A stretch of DNA of 64,000 nt, taken from positions 796,501 through 860,500 of the forward strand of contig NC_011071.1 of assembly GCF_000020665.1 (NCBI RefSeq). The letters are read 5' to 3'. A program made the translations under genes and the position numbers. The first letter of the stretch is position 1. Each line of letters begins with the position of its first letter. Shown here piece by piece: positions 51,844-61,037 of this stretch. The notes under the pieces were generated by a model that saw only the letters and a list, made by a program, of their open reading frames with translations, did not search any database and was not told the origin of the DNA. Source of the stretch: Stenotrophomonas maltophilia R551-3 (GTDB taxonomy: Bacteria > Pseudomonadota > Gammaproteobacteria > Xanthomonadales > Xanthomonadaceae).

Positions 51844-52030
51844 TGGATTCTTCCGGTGTGGAGGTCGTTGTAGGTTGCGCCGAATGTCCAGCCTCCACCG
51901 CAAGGTGGCGCCGGAACCGGGCGCATTGGGCGCGCGAATGGTTGCTCGCATGCGGCACTGTCGTACGATGGATCAACATCGCCTCGCAATACTCACGCGG
52001 CAACCGCGCAAGGATACTCGGCAGAATCCC

Positions 52031-52432
52031 ATGTTCAGTCACATCACCGTCGGTACCAACGATCTTGATACAGCGGCCATCTTCTACGATGCCCTGCTGA
52101 CTCCGCTCGGCATGCGCCGCCGTCCGGTCACGCCTGATGGTGGCCCGGCCGCGGCATGCTGGGTGACGGCGCACGCTGCGCTGCCGCGCTTCTACGTCTA
52201 CGCGCCTTATGACCGTGAACCGGCAAGCCATGGAAACGGCAGCATGGTGGCGTTCCTCGCGCCCTCCGCGGACGCGGTGGATGCCGCCCATGCGGCAGGC
52301 CTCGCTGCCGGCGGCACCGACGAGGGCGCGCCAGGATTGCGGCCGCACTACGGTGCTGGCTACTACGGTGCGTATCTGCGCGATCCAGATGGCAACAAAT
52401 GCCACATCGTCCATCGTGGAGACCTGGCCTAG
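52031..52432 (+). CDS. VOC family protein (glyoxalase/bleomycin-resistance fold)
   Basis: A protein of 133 aa consisting of one VOC domain: MFSHITVGTNDLDTAAIFYD at the start, FLAPSADAVDAAHAAGLAAGG near 75, and YLRDPDGNKCHIVHRG at the end. The His in HITVG and a Glu/His toward the end could be metal ligands. Its substrate is unknown. It is divergent from the small lipoprotein gene. The frame is open upstream to 51764, but the ATG at 52031 fits the family start. Confidence 0.82.
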   Translation: MFSHITVGTNDLDTAAIFYDALLTPLGMRRRPVTPDGGPAAACWVTAHAALPRFYVYAPYDREPASHGNGSMVAFLAPSADAVDAAHAAGLAAGGTDEGAPGLRPHYGAGYYGAYLRDPDGNKCHIVHRGDLA

Positions 52433-52491
52433 AGCGCGCGCAGCACGGGTGCTGCGATGGCGGCACCCGTCACTGCCGGATTCCCGGCCAG

Positions 52492-53019
52492 TTACTGGAT
52501 ATCCCCGTACGAACAACCGACCGCGACCCAGCCGGGAGAGTAGCTGAGGTCCACCAGCACGCGGACGTTGCGGTTGTTGCTCAACGCTTTGCGGTAGTCC
52601 ATGCCTTTCCAGCCGTATGTGGCTTCCATCGCCGCCTGGTCGGGGCGCGCGGACATGCCGCCGATGCGATCGACGATCTTCCTGCCGTGCGCCAGTTCTT
52701 CGCCGAGTGGAACACGGAATGCCAGGTGCATCTCGGTCGTGCTGGACATGTTGACCAGATCCGAGGTTTCGCCCCAGGCCCTGACGGGCGTCTCGCTGTT
52801 CCACAGGATGAGTGCGGAATCTCCGCCGACCTCACTGTGCACGAAGTCCTGCACCTGTTCGGCGTTGATCCGTTCTACAAAGCTGCTCACTTCCTCAGCG
52901 GAGAGCTTGCACTCGATCAGGCGCGACAGCGTGGATGCCGTGCTTTCCTGAGCCTGGGTGAGGGCAGGCGCAGACAGGGCCAGCAGTGCAGCGGCGATGG
53001 TTCCAATCCTGATGTTCAT
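52492..53019 (-). CDS. Uncharacterised secreted protein
   Basis: A protein of 175 aa with a signal peptide (1-23, ending LTQAQES). It has two cysteines, one near residue 37 and one near the end (VAVGCSYGD), which may form a disulfide in the periplasm. No family is recognised. It is convergent with the VOC gene. A small lipoprotein gene lies 109 bases upstream on the same strand. Confidence 0.65.
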   Translation of the reverse strand: MNIRIGTIAAALLALSAPALTQAQESTASTLSRLIECKLSAEEVSSFVERINAEQVQDFVHSEVGGDSALILWNSETPVRAWGETSDLVNMSSTTEMHLAFRVPLGEELAHGRKIVDRIGGMSARPDQAAMEATYGWKGMDYRKALSNNRNVRVLVDLSYSPGWVAVGCSYGDIQ

Positions 53020-53128
53020 GGCATTCCTGGAGGTGTGGGTTCAAGAATCGGACGCTGTGGTAGAGCGGCCGTGCATCTGGCAACGGCGATGCGTACAGAC
53101 AGTCGCAAAGCGATCAGCGCCCGGCCTC

Positions 53129-53356
53129 TCATCGAGGTGCGTTGCCGTCGGCAGCGCCCTCTGCCGGCGCAGAGGCTGCGCTGGGGGCGGCGACCGTCGC
53201 GGTCGCAACCGAAGGCAGGTATCCCTCGCGGCAGACGGGATTCACCACGCGCTCCCAACCGCCAGAGCCCGAACAGCTGAAGCACCCTGAGACGAAGGCC
53301 GGAAGCATGAGGCAGGCCAGAAGCCTTGCAAAGCATCTGATGCGCGGTCCTTGCAT
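53129..53356 (-). CDS. Small lipoprotein, Cys-rich
   Basis: A peptide of 75 aa with a basic start, a hydrophobic segment and the lipobox FVSGC (Cys near residue 25). It is followed by FSCSGSGGWERVVNPVCREG and an Ala-rich tail. AGGAGC lies just before the ATG at 53356. No family is recognised. It precedes the secreted-protein gene at 52492-53019 on the same strand and may be cotranscribed with it. Confidence 0.6.
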   Translation of the reverse strand: MQGPRIRCFARLLACLMLPAFVSGCFSCSGSGGWERVVNPVCREGYLPSVATATVAAPSAASAPAEGAADGNAPR

Positions 53357-53525
53357 GTGCTGCTCCTGCGGGCTGCCTTGCGGTAAATGGCCAAAGAGCG
53401 CTGCCATCTGCAGGATTGTATGGGGGCTCTTTGCTGTGCACCAATCCGGACCGCTGTCCGGGCATCCCTGCCCGGTGCTTCCCTGTACCGCGTCCCTTCA
53501 ACACCAGAGGCTGTGGTGCAACCCG

Positions 53526-56500
53526 CTACCAGCGATAGGACACGCCGAGCTGCGCGCCGATATCGCGGAAGCCCATGCCACCGCTCTGCCGGCTGATCTC
53601 GCCCCAGCCCCGCCAGCCACCGGAAAGATTCAGCTGCACACCGGCCTTGGCTTCGTAGATGTCGCGCGGCAGCTGCCGCTGCAACCGCTCGCCGTCCATC
53701 GCCAGGCCCGCACCGTTGCCTCCGGACCACCAGTTCACCGCAACGAACGGCTGCACCTGTCCTTCACCCTGTGTCAGTGAACGCGTGTACAGGCGCATGC
53801 CGACGCGCGTGGTGGTGCTGTCCTTGTCGCGGCCTTCAACGACCGTACCATTGGCTTCGACCACGGCGTCCGCATCGTAGCGGCTGTGCAGCACCTGCAG
53901 CTGTGGTTCCAGGTAGATGCCACGCGCTGCGCTGCGCTGCAGCGGCAGCACATAGCCGGCCTCGGCCGAGGCTGTCCAGCTGTGCGATCGGTAGCGTTCC
54001 TTCTGCAGGCCTTCGCCCTGCACGCTGTTGCGGAAGCGGCCGTACTGCAGCCAGCCATCCACATAGGCGCCGCCGTCCATGCGCGCATCCTGCAGCCACG
54101 TTGCATACAGGCCGATGCTGCTGCCAATGACCTCGCCCCGTGCTGTGTAGCCGGTTACCTGAGACCGGCTGTCATTGCGTGCCCGGCCCTGGCCCGCCAT
54201 GACGCCCAGCTGCAGTTGGCCACCGGCATTGGCCTCGAAGCGGCGACCGACGCCCAGCAGGACGCTGCTCAGTCTGCTGTCCACATGCACCTGCTGGCCG
54301 CGGCCATGGCTGTCGGGTTGGCTGCTGCGCACCTGGGCCCATGCGATGGCGTTGCCGTCATCGTCGGCTGCAGTGGCGGGATCGCCGCTACGGTCATGCA
54401 GGCTGTGCCGGAACATGCCCTGCGCGGCGTTCTGGTTGGCCAGGTATGCAGCGGGTTCAGGGCGCTCCACGCGCGGTGGTTCAGGAGGCAGCGGCGGGTC
54501 GATCGGCGGCTGCACCGGCGGATCGATGGGGGGGCGCGGCGGATCCACTGGCGGATCGATTGGCGGGGTCGGCGGGTCGATCGGCGGATCGGGTGGCAAC
54601 GGCGGGTCGACCGGCGGCACATATTCCGAGCGCAGGTACCAGTTGCCATCATCGGGGGTGGAGATGCCGCCCTTGAACAGGAAGTAGTCGTAGGCCCCCG
54701 CGACTGCACGCCCGTGCAGAGTGAACTGCGCATCGGACTGGCCGCTGACGCTGATCAGGCGGATGCCTTCGCGGGTGAGCGCGCCTGCACCGCCGGCGTT
54801 GCGTACGCTCACGGTGGCTGTGCCACGGCTGTCGCCCTCGATCACGAGCTGGTCGCCCAGCGATGCATCGTCACCCAGTGCGCGGTTGAACAGCCACTGC
54901 CCACCGTTGCCGACGTAGTCGCCGGTTACGGTCACGGTCTTGAAGCCGTCGGCCCCGGGTGCAACGAAGGCGATGGTGCCAGCGTGGTCCAGGGTGGCGA
55001 CGCTGGAGTCGGCGCGCACGTCCCACTGGCTGCTGCCATCGATCGCCAGCTGCGCGACCTGGTAGCCCGATGCATTGCGCAGCGCGCCGCTGAACCGGGT
55101 GCCGTTGCGCAGCGTCATCCGCACGTTGGCGGTCGCGCTATCGACGACCACATCGCCGGTCAGGCGACTGTTGTCAGCGGTGAACAGAATGTCCGCGGTG
55201 GCGACCGAGCTTCCGTCGGTGAACACCGTATCGCTGACCCGCAGCAGGCGGCCATCGTCGAGTTCGCCTTGCTGGCGGGCGACGACATCGGTGTTGTTGA
55301 GTGTCAGTTCGTGGTTGCTGCCCTGCAGCCACAGCGCGGGGCCGTCCTCGGTCTGCAGCTGGCTGTTGTTGAATACCAGGCGGTTCCAGTACGGCCCGAA
55401 CGCAGTGAGGTAGGAGCGGTAGGCTCCAGAGTTCGCGCCCTGCGCATGGATGCGCAGGCCATCGGCAGTGAGCTTTGCGGTGTTCATCTGCACGATGCCG
55501 AACGAGGAGGTGCCGCGCGTGGTGATCGAACCTCCCTGCAGTTCTGCATCCGCCGTGCTGCCACCCAGGAACACGCCACCGCCGCCGTTGCCGTACGTGG
55601 TGATGTCCAGGTCTTTGGCCCGGATCCGCGAATACGGTGTTGGCGGATTGCTGCCTGAAGCGCGCAGGCCGTACACGCCCGCGCCATGGGTGTCGATGCT
55701 GCCCCCGGTGATCGTCGCGGTTCCACCCCAGACGTCCACGCCATGGCCGTAGCCATTGTCACCGAAGGTGCTGATCACCGTATCGGTCATGTCGGCCAGC
55801 GAGTCGGCGCCCGACAGCCACACGCCGGAGTTGCCATCGCGCACGGTGAAGTGGGCGCCGTGGGTGGTCAGCTTGCCCCAGCTGTTGACGTTGACACCGT
55901 AACCGCCAACGGTCTCGAAGCGGCCGCCAGTGATGTCACCGCTGGAGTACACCCGGTTCGCACTGTTTCCCAGCAGACGGATGCTGCCGCCATTGGCAGT
56001 GGCACGGCCACCTTCAATCTGCAGCGTGCCGCCGTTGTAGATGTCGAAGTAGCCATTGCTCGTGTCCACGTCGCGCAGTGACAGCACGCTGCCGCTGCCG
56101 CTGGCCGACAGGCGGCCACTGGAACCGTTGCTGGCTTCGGCGAAGGTCATGGACAGCGCGTCCAGCGACAGCAATGCGCCGCCCTCGGCGTAGACACCAC
56201 GGTTGGCACCATTGCTGATCGTGGTGCCCGACACGTGCAGCTCACTGCCGCGGCCACTGGAGTAAAGGGCATGCCCCTCGCTGCTCACGCTGCCGCCATT
56301 CAACCAGAGCTTGCCGCCGTTGGTGGCATTGACCGTGCCGTAGCCGGAGCTGTTGCGATAGGCATCGATGACCAGGTTGTTGGCCCGGATGACACTGCCT
56401 GCCCCACTTGCATTGAGTGCATAGCCAGCGTTGTCGGTGACATTGCCGAGCTGGATGTGGCCGCCTTCAATCAGCACGGTACCGCCCGCCATGGCCTGGA

Positions 56501-56786
56501 TGCCACTGCCCCCGTGGGTGATGTCGATGCGGCTGCCATCGATCGTGGCAGTGCTGCCGGCTCCATTGACATCCAGTGCGAAGCCGCCACCCGAGTGCAG
56601 CAGGCGGTCGTCCGCACCCAGCTGCAGCGATTCGCCATTGACGACCTTCAGCGGGCCTTGCAGCTCCGCTGCCTGCACGGGCAACGCCGCCCACAACGCA
56701 GTGGCAAGCAGGCTGGGAATCAGGGGATGGCGCGCCACGCGCGCGCAGTCAGGCGCACGGCGCTGCCGTGTGGGGGAGGCATTCAT
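53526..56786 (-). CDS. Autotransporter (type Va secreted adhesin-like protein)
   Basis: A protein of 1086 aa with an extended signal peptide (about 1-40, ending LPVQA). The beta-helix passenger (about 45-700) is rich in Gly/Asn/Ser repeats such as GGTLQIEGGRATANGGS. A Pro-rich linker of PPIDPP-type repeats follows (about 720-775), then a C-terminal 12-strand beta-barrel (about 800-1086) ending in the aromatic SYRW. No protease triad is visible in the passenger, so adhesion or biofilm is the likely role. It is downstream of a LuxR-type regulator and hybrid kinase on the same strand. AGGAAAT precedes the ATG at 56786. Confidence 0.88.
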   Translation of the reverse strand: MNASPTRQRRAPDCARVARHPLIPSLLATALWAALPVQAAELQGPLKVVNGESLQLGADDRLLHSGGGFALDVNGAGSTATIDGSRIDITHGGSGIQAMAGGTVLIEGGHIQLGNVTDNAGYALNASGAGSVIRANNLVIDAYRNSSGYGTVNATNGGKLWLNGGSVSSEGHALYSSGRGSELHVSGTTISNGANRGVYAEGGALLSLDALSMTFAEASNGSSGRLSASGSGSVLSLRDVDTSNGYFDIYNGGTLQIEGGRATANGGSIRLLGNSANRVYSSGDITGGRFETVGGYGVNVNSWGKLTTHGAHFTVRDGNSGVWLSGADSLADMTDTVISTFGDNGYGHGVDVWGGTATITGGSIDTHGAGVYGLRASGSNPPTPYSRIRAKDLDITTYGNGGGGVFLGGSTADAELQGGSITTRGTSSFGIVQMNTAKLTADGLRIHAQGANSGAYRSYLTAFGPYWNRLVFNNSQLQTEDGPALWLQGSNHELTLNNTDVVARQQGELDDGRLLRVSDTVFTDGSSVATADILFTADNSRLTGDVVVDSATANVRMTLRNGTRFSGALRNASGYQVAQLAIDGSSQWDVRADSSVATLDHAGTIAFVAPGADGFKTVTVTGDYVGNGGQWLFNRALGDDASLGDQLVIEGDSRGTATVSVRNAGGAGALTREGIRLISVSGQSDAQFTLHGRAVAGAYDYFLFKGGISTPDDGNWYLRSEYVPPVDPPLPPDPPIDPPTPPIDPPVDPPRPPIDPPVQPPIDPPLPPEPPRVERPEPAAYLANQNAAQGMFRHSLHDRSGDPATAADDDGNAIAWAQVRSSQPDSHGRGQQVHVDSRLSSVLLGVGRRFEANAGGQLQLGVMAGQGRARNDSRSQVTGYTARGEVIGSSIGLYATWLQDARMDGGAYVDGWLQYGRFRNSVQGEGLQKERYRSHSWTASAEAGYVLPLQRSAARGIYLEPQLQVLHSRYDADAVVEANGTVVEGRDKDSTTTRVGMRLYTRSLTQGEGQVQPFVAVNWWSGGNGAGLAMDGERLQRQLPRDIYEAKAGVQLNLSGGWRGWGEISRQSGGMGFRDIGAQLGVSYRW

Positions 56787-57049
56787 GCTGATGGATTTCC
56801 TGTGGCAGGGCGCAGCGCGGCTGCGCGGACGGGCGCGGCGAAGCCGCGTCGCTGCGGAAGCCACACGTGACGGCGCCTGCAGGCGCCATCAGGCTTCCGC
56901 CCCCCACGGCGATGCAGCAACTGCCTGCGAGCGCACCGTGGCGGGATGTCTCCAGCCTAGAAATCGGCGCTGTCCGATGGAATCAGGCGTTTCCTAAAGC
57001 CATTGCAGGTCCCGGCCCAAGACCTGCAGGGTTCAGCCGGGAGCAGGCC

Positions 57050-57691
57050 TCAGGCGAACAGCGAGGCCTGCAGGCAGTACTCGATCAGCGCCTGGTCGCT
57101 GTCCACGCCGAGCTTGCGCATCGCGCTGATCTTCTGCGTGCTGACGGTCTTGGCGCTGCGCTGCAACTGCCGGGCGATGTCGCTGACGCTCATGCCGCCA
57201 GTGAACAGCCGGATTACTTCCAGTTCGCGCGGCGACAGCCGGGCCCGCAGGGTATCGGCATCGGCCGGATCGCCGGCCGCGATCGGCAGCAGGCCCGATG
57301 GCCGGTAGACGCGGTCGGCCAGTACCACCCGCAGTGCCCGCACCAGGCTGCCCAGGCCATGGCTCTTGAGCACCACGCCGCCGGCGCCAGCGGCATACAT
57401 TGCCGCCACCAATGACGGGTTGGACACCATCGTCAGCACCAGCAGGCGGGTGTCCGGGAAGCTGCGCCGCAGGAACGAGATCAGCTTGATGCCGTCGCCG
57501 AAATGGTCAGCACCGGGCATGCTGTAGTCGGTGATCACCGCCTGCGGCCGGGTGCGTGTCATCAGGTCGATCAACGTGGCAGGGTCGGCGGCTTCGCCCA
57601 CCACTTCCAGGTCCAGCTCGGCGGCAAGGACGTCGCGGATGCCGGCAAGCACGATCGGATGGTCGTCGGCGATGAGGATCCGTGTGGTCAT
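57050..57691 (-). CDS. LuxR-type response regulator (NarL/FixJ class)
   Basis: A protein of 213 aa: receiver domain (1-120) with LIADDHPIVLAG acidic residues, phospho-acceptor Asp in AVITDYSMPG near 55, Thr near 87 (LLVLTMVS) and Lys near 109 (VVLKSHG). A GerE/LuxR HTH follows (LSPRELEVIRLFTGGMSVSDIA near 152). It is closest in layout to RcsB/BvgA-type regulators. It overlaps the hybrid kinase by ATGA and is its obvious partner. Likely targets include the autotransporter gene 263 bases downstream (inference). Confidence 0.92.
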   Translation of the reverse strand: MTTRILIADDHPIVLAGIRDVLAAELDLEVVGEAADPATLIDLMTRTRPQAVITDYSMPGADHFGDGIKLISFLRRSFPDTRLLVLTMVSNPSLVAAMYAAGAGGVVLKSHGLGSLVRALRVVLADRVYRPSGLLPIAAGDPADADTLRARLSPRELEVIRLFTGGMSVSDIARQLQRSAKTVSTQKISAMRKLGVDSDQALIEYCLQASLFA

Positions 57692-60600
57692 GGCGAACTC
57701 GGGGTGTCAGGAGGGGAGGGAGAGGGGGTGCCCAGCAGGGGCTGCAGCAGCAGCTGCAGCCGCCGCTGGAACGCGGCCAGCGGTCCAGCCAGCTCTGCCA
57801 GGCCACTGCCCTGCGCGATGCGCTGTTCGATCAGCAGCCCGCTGTCCACCAGCGCAGGTGCGCCGACGATGACCAGCGCGCCACGGATGCGGTGCAGTAC
57901 CTGCGCCACGCGTCCGGGATCGGCCTCGGTGATCGCCTGGCGCAGGCTGTCCAGATCGGCCTGCATGGTCTGCACGAACAGCACCTGCATCTTCGTGGGA
58001 ACCTGCAGGGGAGGATCATCTTCGCCTGTCGTGGCCGGCGCAGGAGCGTCGATCGGCGATGGCTGCGTCTGTTCGGTCGTGATCCGGAGCAACAGGCGCT
58101 GCAGCGCTTCGAGGGTGATCGGTTTCACCAGTACGCCCTGCATGCCGGATTCCTGGCAGCGCTGGCGTTCGGCAGGGTCGGCATTGGCCGTGGCGCCGTA
58201 GATCGGCACATCGACATTACGGGTGCGAAGCGCGCGTGCCAGGCCATACCCATCCAGCCCGGGCATGTTCAGATCGGTCAGTACCAGCCCGAATGCCCCT
58301 TGCTGCCAGTAGCCCAGTGCTTCGTGGCCATCACTGGCGACCACGGCGCGGCAGCCGAGCCGTTCCAGCTGATCGCGCAGGATCGCCTGGTTGATGGGAT
58401 TGTCCTCGGCCACCAGCACCTGCAGGTCGAAGCGCCGTGGTGCCGGCAGGCGGCCTTCGGCACTGGCCGCCAATGGCTGACCGCTGGCGGCCGCCAGTGC
58501 GATCACGATCGCATCGAACCGATGCAGGCCCACCTGCCATGCGCCGGCCAACAGCTGAGGTCGCACACTGCCTTCGCGGCAGGCGATCACATGTGGGCCA
58601 CCGCCAGCGTCCGGCAAGGCTCCATCCAGTACCACATCGAGCAGGACGGAGGCCGATGCCTCACCAGCTGCACGCTCCTCCCGGTACACGTTCGCATGCG
58701 CGCCACGTTGCTGCAGGCGCTCGCACAGTGACTGCACCAGTTCGCGGACGCTGCCACGGACCTGCACCTGCAGGGTGGGGGGCAACTGGGGTGCGGGCGA
58801 CTGCTGCGGATCCGGTGGCGCCGTCGGCAATGGCAGTTCCACACTGAAGCTGCTGCCCAGGCCGCTTTCGCTGACCACGCGCAGGTGACCATCCATCAGT
58901 TCGGCAAGATGGGCGCAGATGGCCAGGCCCAGGCCGGTCCCCCGCATGGCATCGGTGCCGGGATTGGCCTGGAAGAATGGCTCGAACAGATGCGACTGGT
59001 GTTCGCTGGCGATGCCGATACCGGTATCGGTCACCTGCCACTGCAGCCAGCAGCGCTGGTCCTGCCAACGCACCGATCCGCGTACAACGACGCGTCCACT
59101 GTCGGTGAACTTCAGTGCATTGCTGATCAGGTTGTTGAGTATCTGGCGGATCCGTGCGGCGTCCCCGCACACCGACGCTGGCACGTCGGCATCGATGCAG
59201 GCATAGAACTGCAGTCCCTTGTTCGCTGCCGCAGCGGCATAGGAGTCCAGTGCGTCCTCTGTCAGCCGTACCGGATCGAACGGGCTTGGCTCCAGGCTGA
59301 GTTGCCCGGCCTCGGCCTTGCTGACGTCGAGGATGTCGCTGATCAGCTGCATCAGGGTCGAAGACGAGCGCTGGATGGTGGCCAGATAGTGCTGCTGCCG
59401 CGCGTCCAACGGTGTCAACCCGAGCAGTTCGAGGGTGCCCAGCACGCCATACAGCGGGGTGCGGATCTCATGGCTCATCGTCGCCAGGAACTGGCTCTTG
59501 GCGCGGTTGGCCTGGTCGGCGGCGCGCCGCGCCTGCTGCAGCACCTGCTCGGCTTCATGCTGGCTGCTGAGATCGATGAACAGGCAGAGCACCGCCGGCT
59601 CACCGCGATAGCGCGCTGGTGTCGCTTTCACCAGCAGGTGACGGCCGTCGGGCGTGTTGTAGGCCAGGCCATCACCAAGCGTGGTGCCGCCGGCAGCCAT
59701 CACGCTGCGTCGCCAGGGGCCATGCCACCCGCCGCCGAGGTGATCTTCACCCAGCCAGCTGCGGGCCAGCGCGTTGTCCAGCAGCACGTTGCCGTCGGCG
59801 CGCCGCAGCAGGCACAGCCCGATCGGTGCATTGTCCAGGATGGTGCGGCTGAAGGCCTCGCTTTCCAGCAGGCGCGCGTGGTTGCTGCGCAATGGCTCGA
59901 TGACCGATCGGCGATATGCACGCAGTACCAGCGTGCCGCCCAGCGCCAGCAGCAGGGCGACCAGCACAGCCCCCAGCAACGGGCCCTGCGGATGCTGGAA
60001 GATCTGGCGCCAGCTTACGTGGTAGACCGCCAGCCAGCCGCGTTCGCTGCGCATGAGAAAGCGCAACCCATCCAGGCCCGCCTGCCAGGAGGTGCCGGCG
60101 TCGCTGATGTCAGCACCGTCCCCCAGCAGCCGCCGGCCGCTGGCATCGAACAGCGACAGTCGCTGGAATACCGGGACGCCCAGCACCTGCCGATAGTCGT
60201 CAACGCGCCCGGGGTCGAGCAGGCAGGCCAGCGCGGCCAGTGAGCCTTCCTCCGTCTGTCCCCACAGGCGTGCGTCCTGCGGGGCATGGGCGATGGCCAG
60301 CAGCCGGGTCTGCCGATCTCGCCAAGGCACCGCAACCCAGGCGATGCCGCCGCGCTGCAGGCTCGGTTGGGCACCCAGTACACGGTGGATGTCGGCAATT
60401 GCCGGGCGCAGGTGATGCGGGCTGTTCTGGCTTGCGTCTGCGCCGGTCATCTGTACCGGCGCCAGCAGCCCACGCGTACCCTGTCCATCGACCAGCAGGC
60501 ACTGTGGCGGAGGGTAGTGCGAGGCCGACCAGAAGGATCCGTAGAAGCGCAGGAAGCGGTCGCCCAGCTCGGTGGGTGCCGGGGAGCGGGTGCCTTCGTC

Positions 60601-60912
60601 GCCGATCAGGGCGAAATCGGCGAACAGGGGCCCGCGTTGCAGCTCCACGCTGGCATCGGGTATCGGTTGCCCGCGTGCACCGACATCATGCAGCCGCCAC
60701 TGGCGCAGGAAGCGTTCCTGTTCAAGCAGCGTGCCGTCGAGACGGCGGAAGTGGTACTCGATCTTGCTGCGCTCTTCGCGCAGCAGCTGCGTGCCGGTGG
60801 ACAGCAGCAACCCGGCCTGCAGGGTGGCCAGCACCACCACGCCGATCAGCAGGGCATGGACACGCAGGGAACGGCGAGCGAGTCGGCGTACGGGAGCGGC
60901 CTCGGCCGGCAT
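57688..60912 (-). CDS. Hybrid sensor histidine kinase with HPt domain
   Basis: A protein of 1074 aa. The order is TM1 (about 18-38), a periplasmic sensor of about 270 residues, TM2 (about 311-335), a PAS-like domain (about 355-450) and HisKA with the phospho-His in MSHEIRTPLYG (near 480). HATPase (about 580-700) contains GTGLGLAI. A degenerate receiver-like segment resembling RcsC follows (about 720-820), then a receiver with Asp in LVLTDLNMPG (near 878) and a C-terminal HPt with His in VLHRIRGAL (near 1006). This is a complete phosphorelay of the BvgS/EvgS/RcsC type, coupled to the LuxR-type regulator. The sensor domain is not recognised. Confidence 0.92.
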   Translation of the reverse strand: MPAEAAPVRRLARRSLRVHALLIGVVVLATLQAGLLLSTGTQLLREERSKIEYHFRRLDGTLLEQERFLRQWRLHDVGARGQPIPDASVELQRGPLFADFALIGDEGTRSPAPTELGDRFLRFYGSFWSASHYPPPQCLLVDGQGTRGLLAPVQMTGADASQNSPHHLRPAIADIHRVLGAQPSLQRGGIAWVAVPWRDRQTRLLAIAHAPQDARLWGQTEEGSLAALACLLDPGRVDDYRQVLGVPVFQRLSLFDASGRRLLGDGADISDAGTSWQAGLDGLRFLMRSERGWLAVYHVSWRQIFQHPQGPLLGAVLVALLLALGGTLVLRAYRRSVIEPLRSNHARLLESEAFSRTILDNAPIGLCLLRRADGNVLLDNALARSWLGEDHLGGGWHGPWRRSVMAAGGTTLGDGLAYNTPDGRHLLVKATPARYRGEPAVLCLFIDLSSQHEAEQVLQQARRAADQANRAKSQFLATMSHEIRTPLYGVLGTLELLGLTPLDARQQHYLATIQRSSSTLMQLISDILDVSKAEAGQLSLEPSPFDPVRLTEDALDSYAAAAANKGLQFYACIDADVPASVCGDAARIRQILNNLISNALKFTDSGRVVVRGSVRWQDQRCWLQWQVTDTGIGIASEHQSHLFEPFFQANPGTDAMRGTGLGLAICAHLAELMDGHLRVVSESGLGSSFSVELPLPTAPPDPQQSPAPQLPPTLQVQVRGSVRELVQSLCERLQQRGAHANVYREERAAGEASASVLLDVVLDGALPDAGGGPHVIACREGSVRPQLLAGAWQVGLHRFDAIVIALAAASGQPLAASAEGRLPAPRRFDLQVLVAEDNPINQAILRDQLERLGCRAVVASDGHEALGYWQQGAFGLVLTDLNMPGLDGYGLARALRTRNVDVPIYGATANADPAERQRCQESGMQGVLVKPITLEALQRLLLRITTEQTQPSPIDAPAPATTGEDDPPLQVPTKMQVLFVQTMQADLDSLRQAITEADPGRVAQVLHRIRGALVIVGAPALVDSGLLIEQRIAQGSGLAELAGPLAAFQRRLQLLLQPLLGTPSPSPPDTPSSP

Positions 60913-61037
60913 GGCAGGTCTCGGAGCAGTGGGCGGTCAGCGGCAACGCGAGGCGACGGGCGAGTGCCTGACGCTACTGCACAGACAGGATCATCAATGC
61001 CGCTTGATGGAATTGTGAAGCCGTTGTGGAGCAGGCT

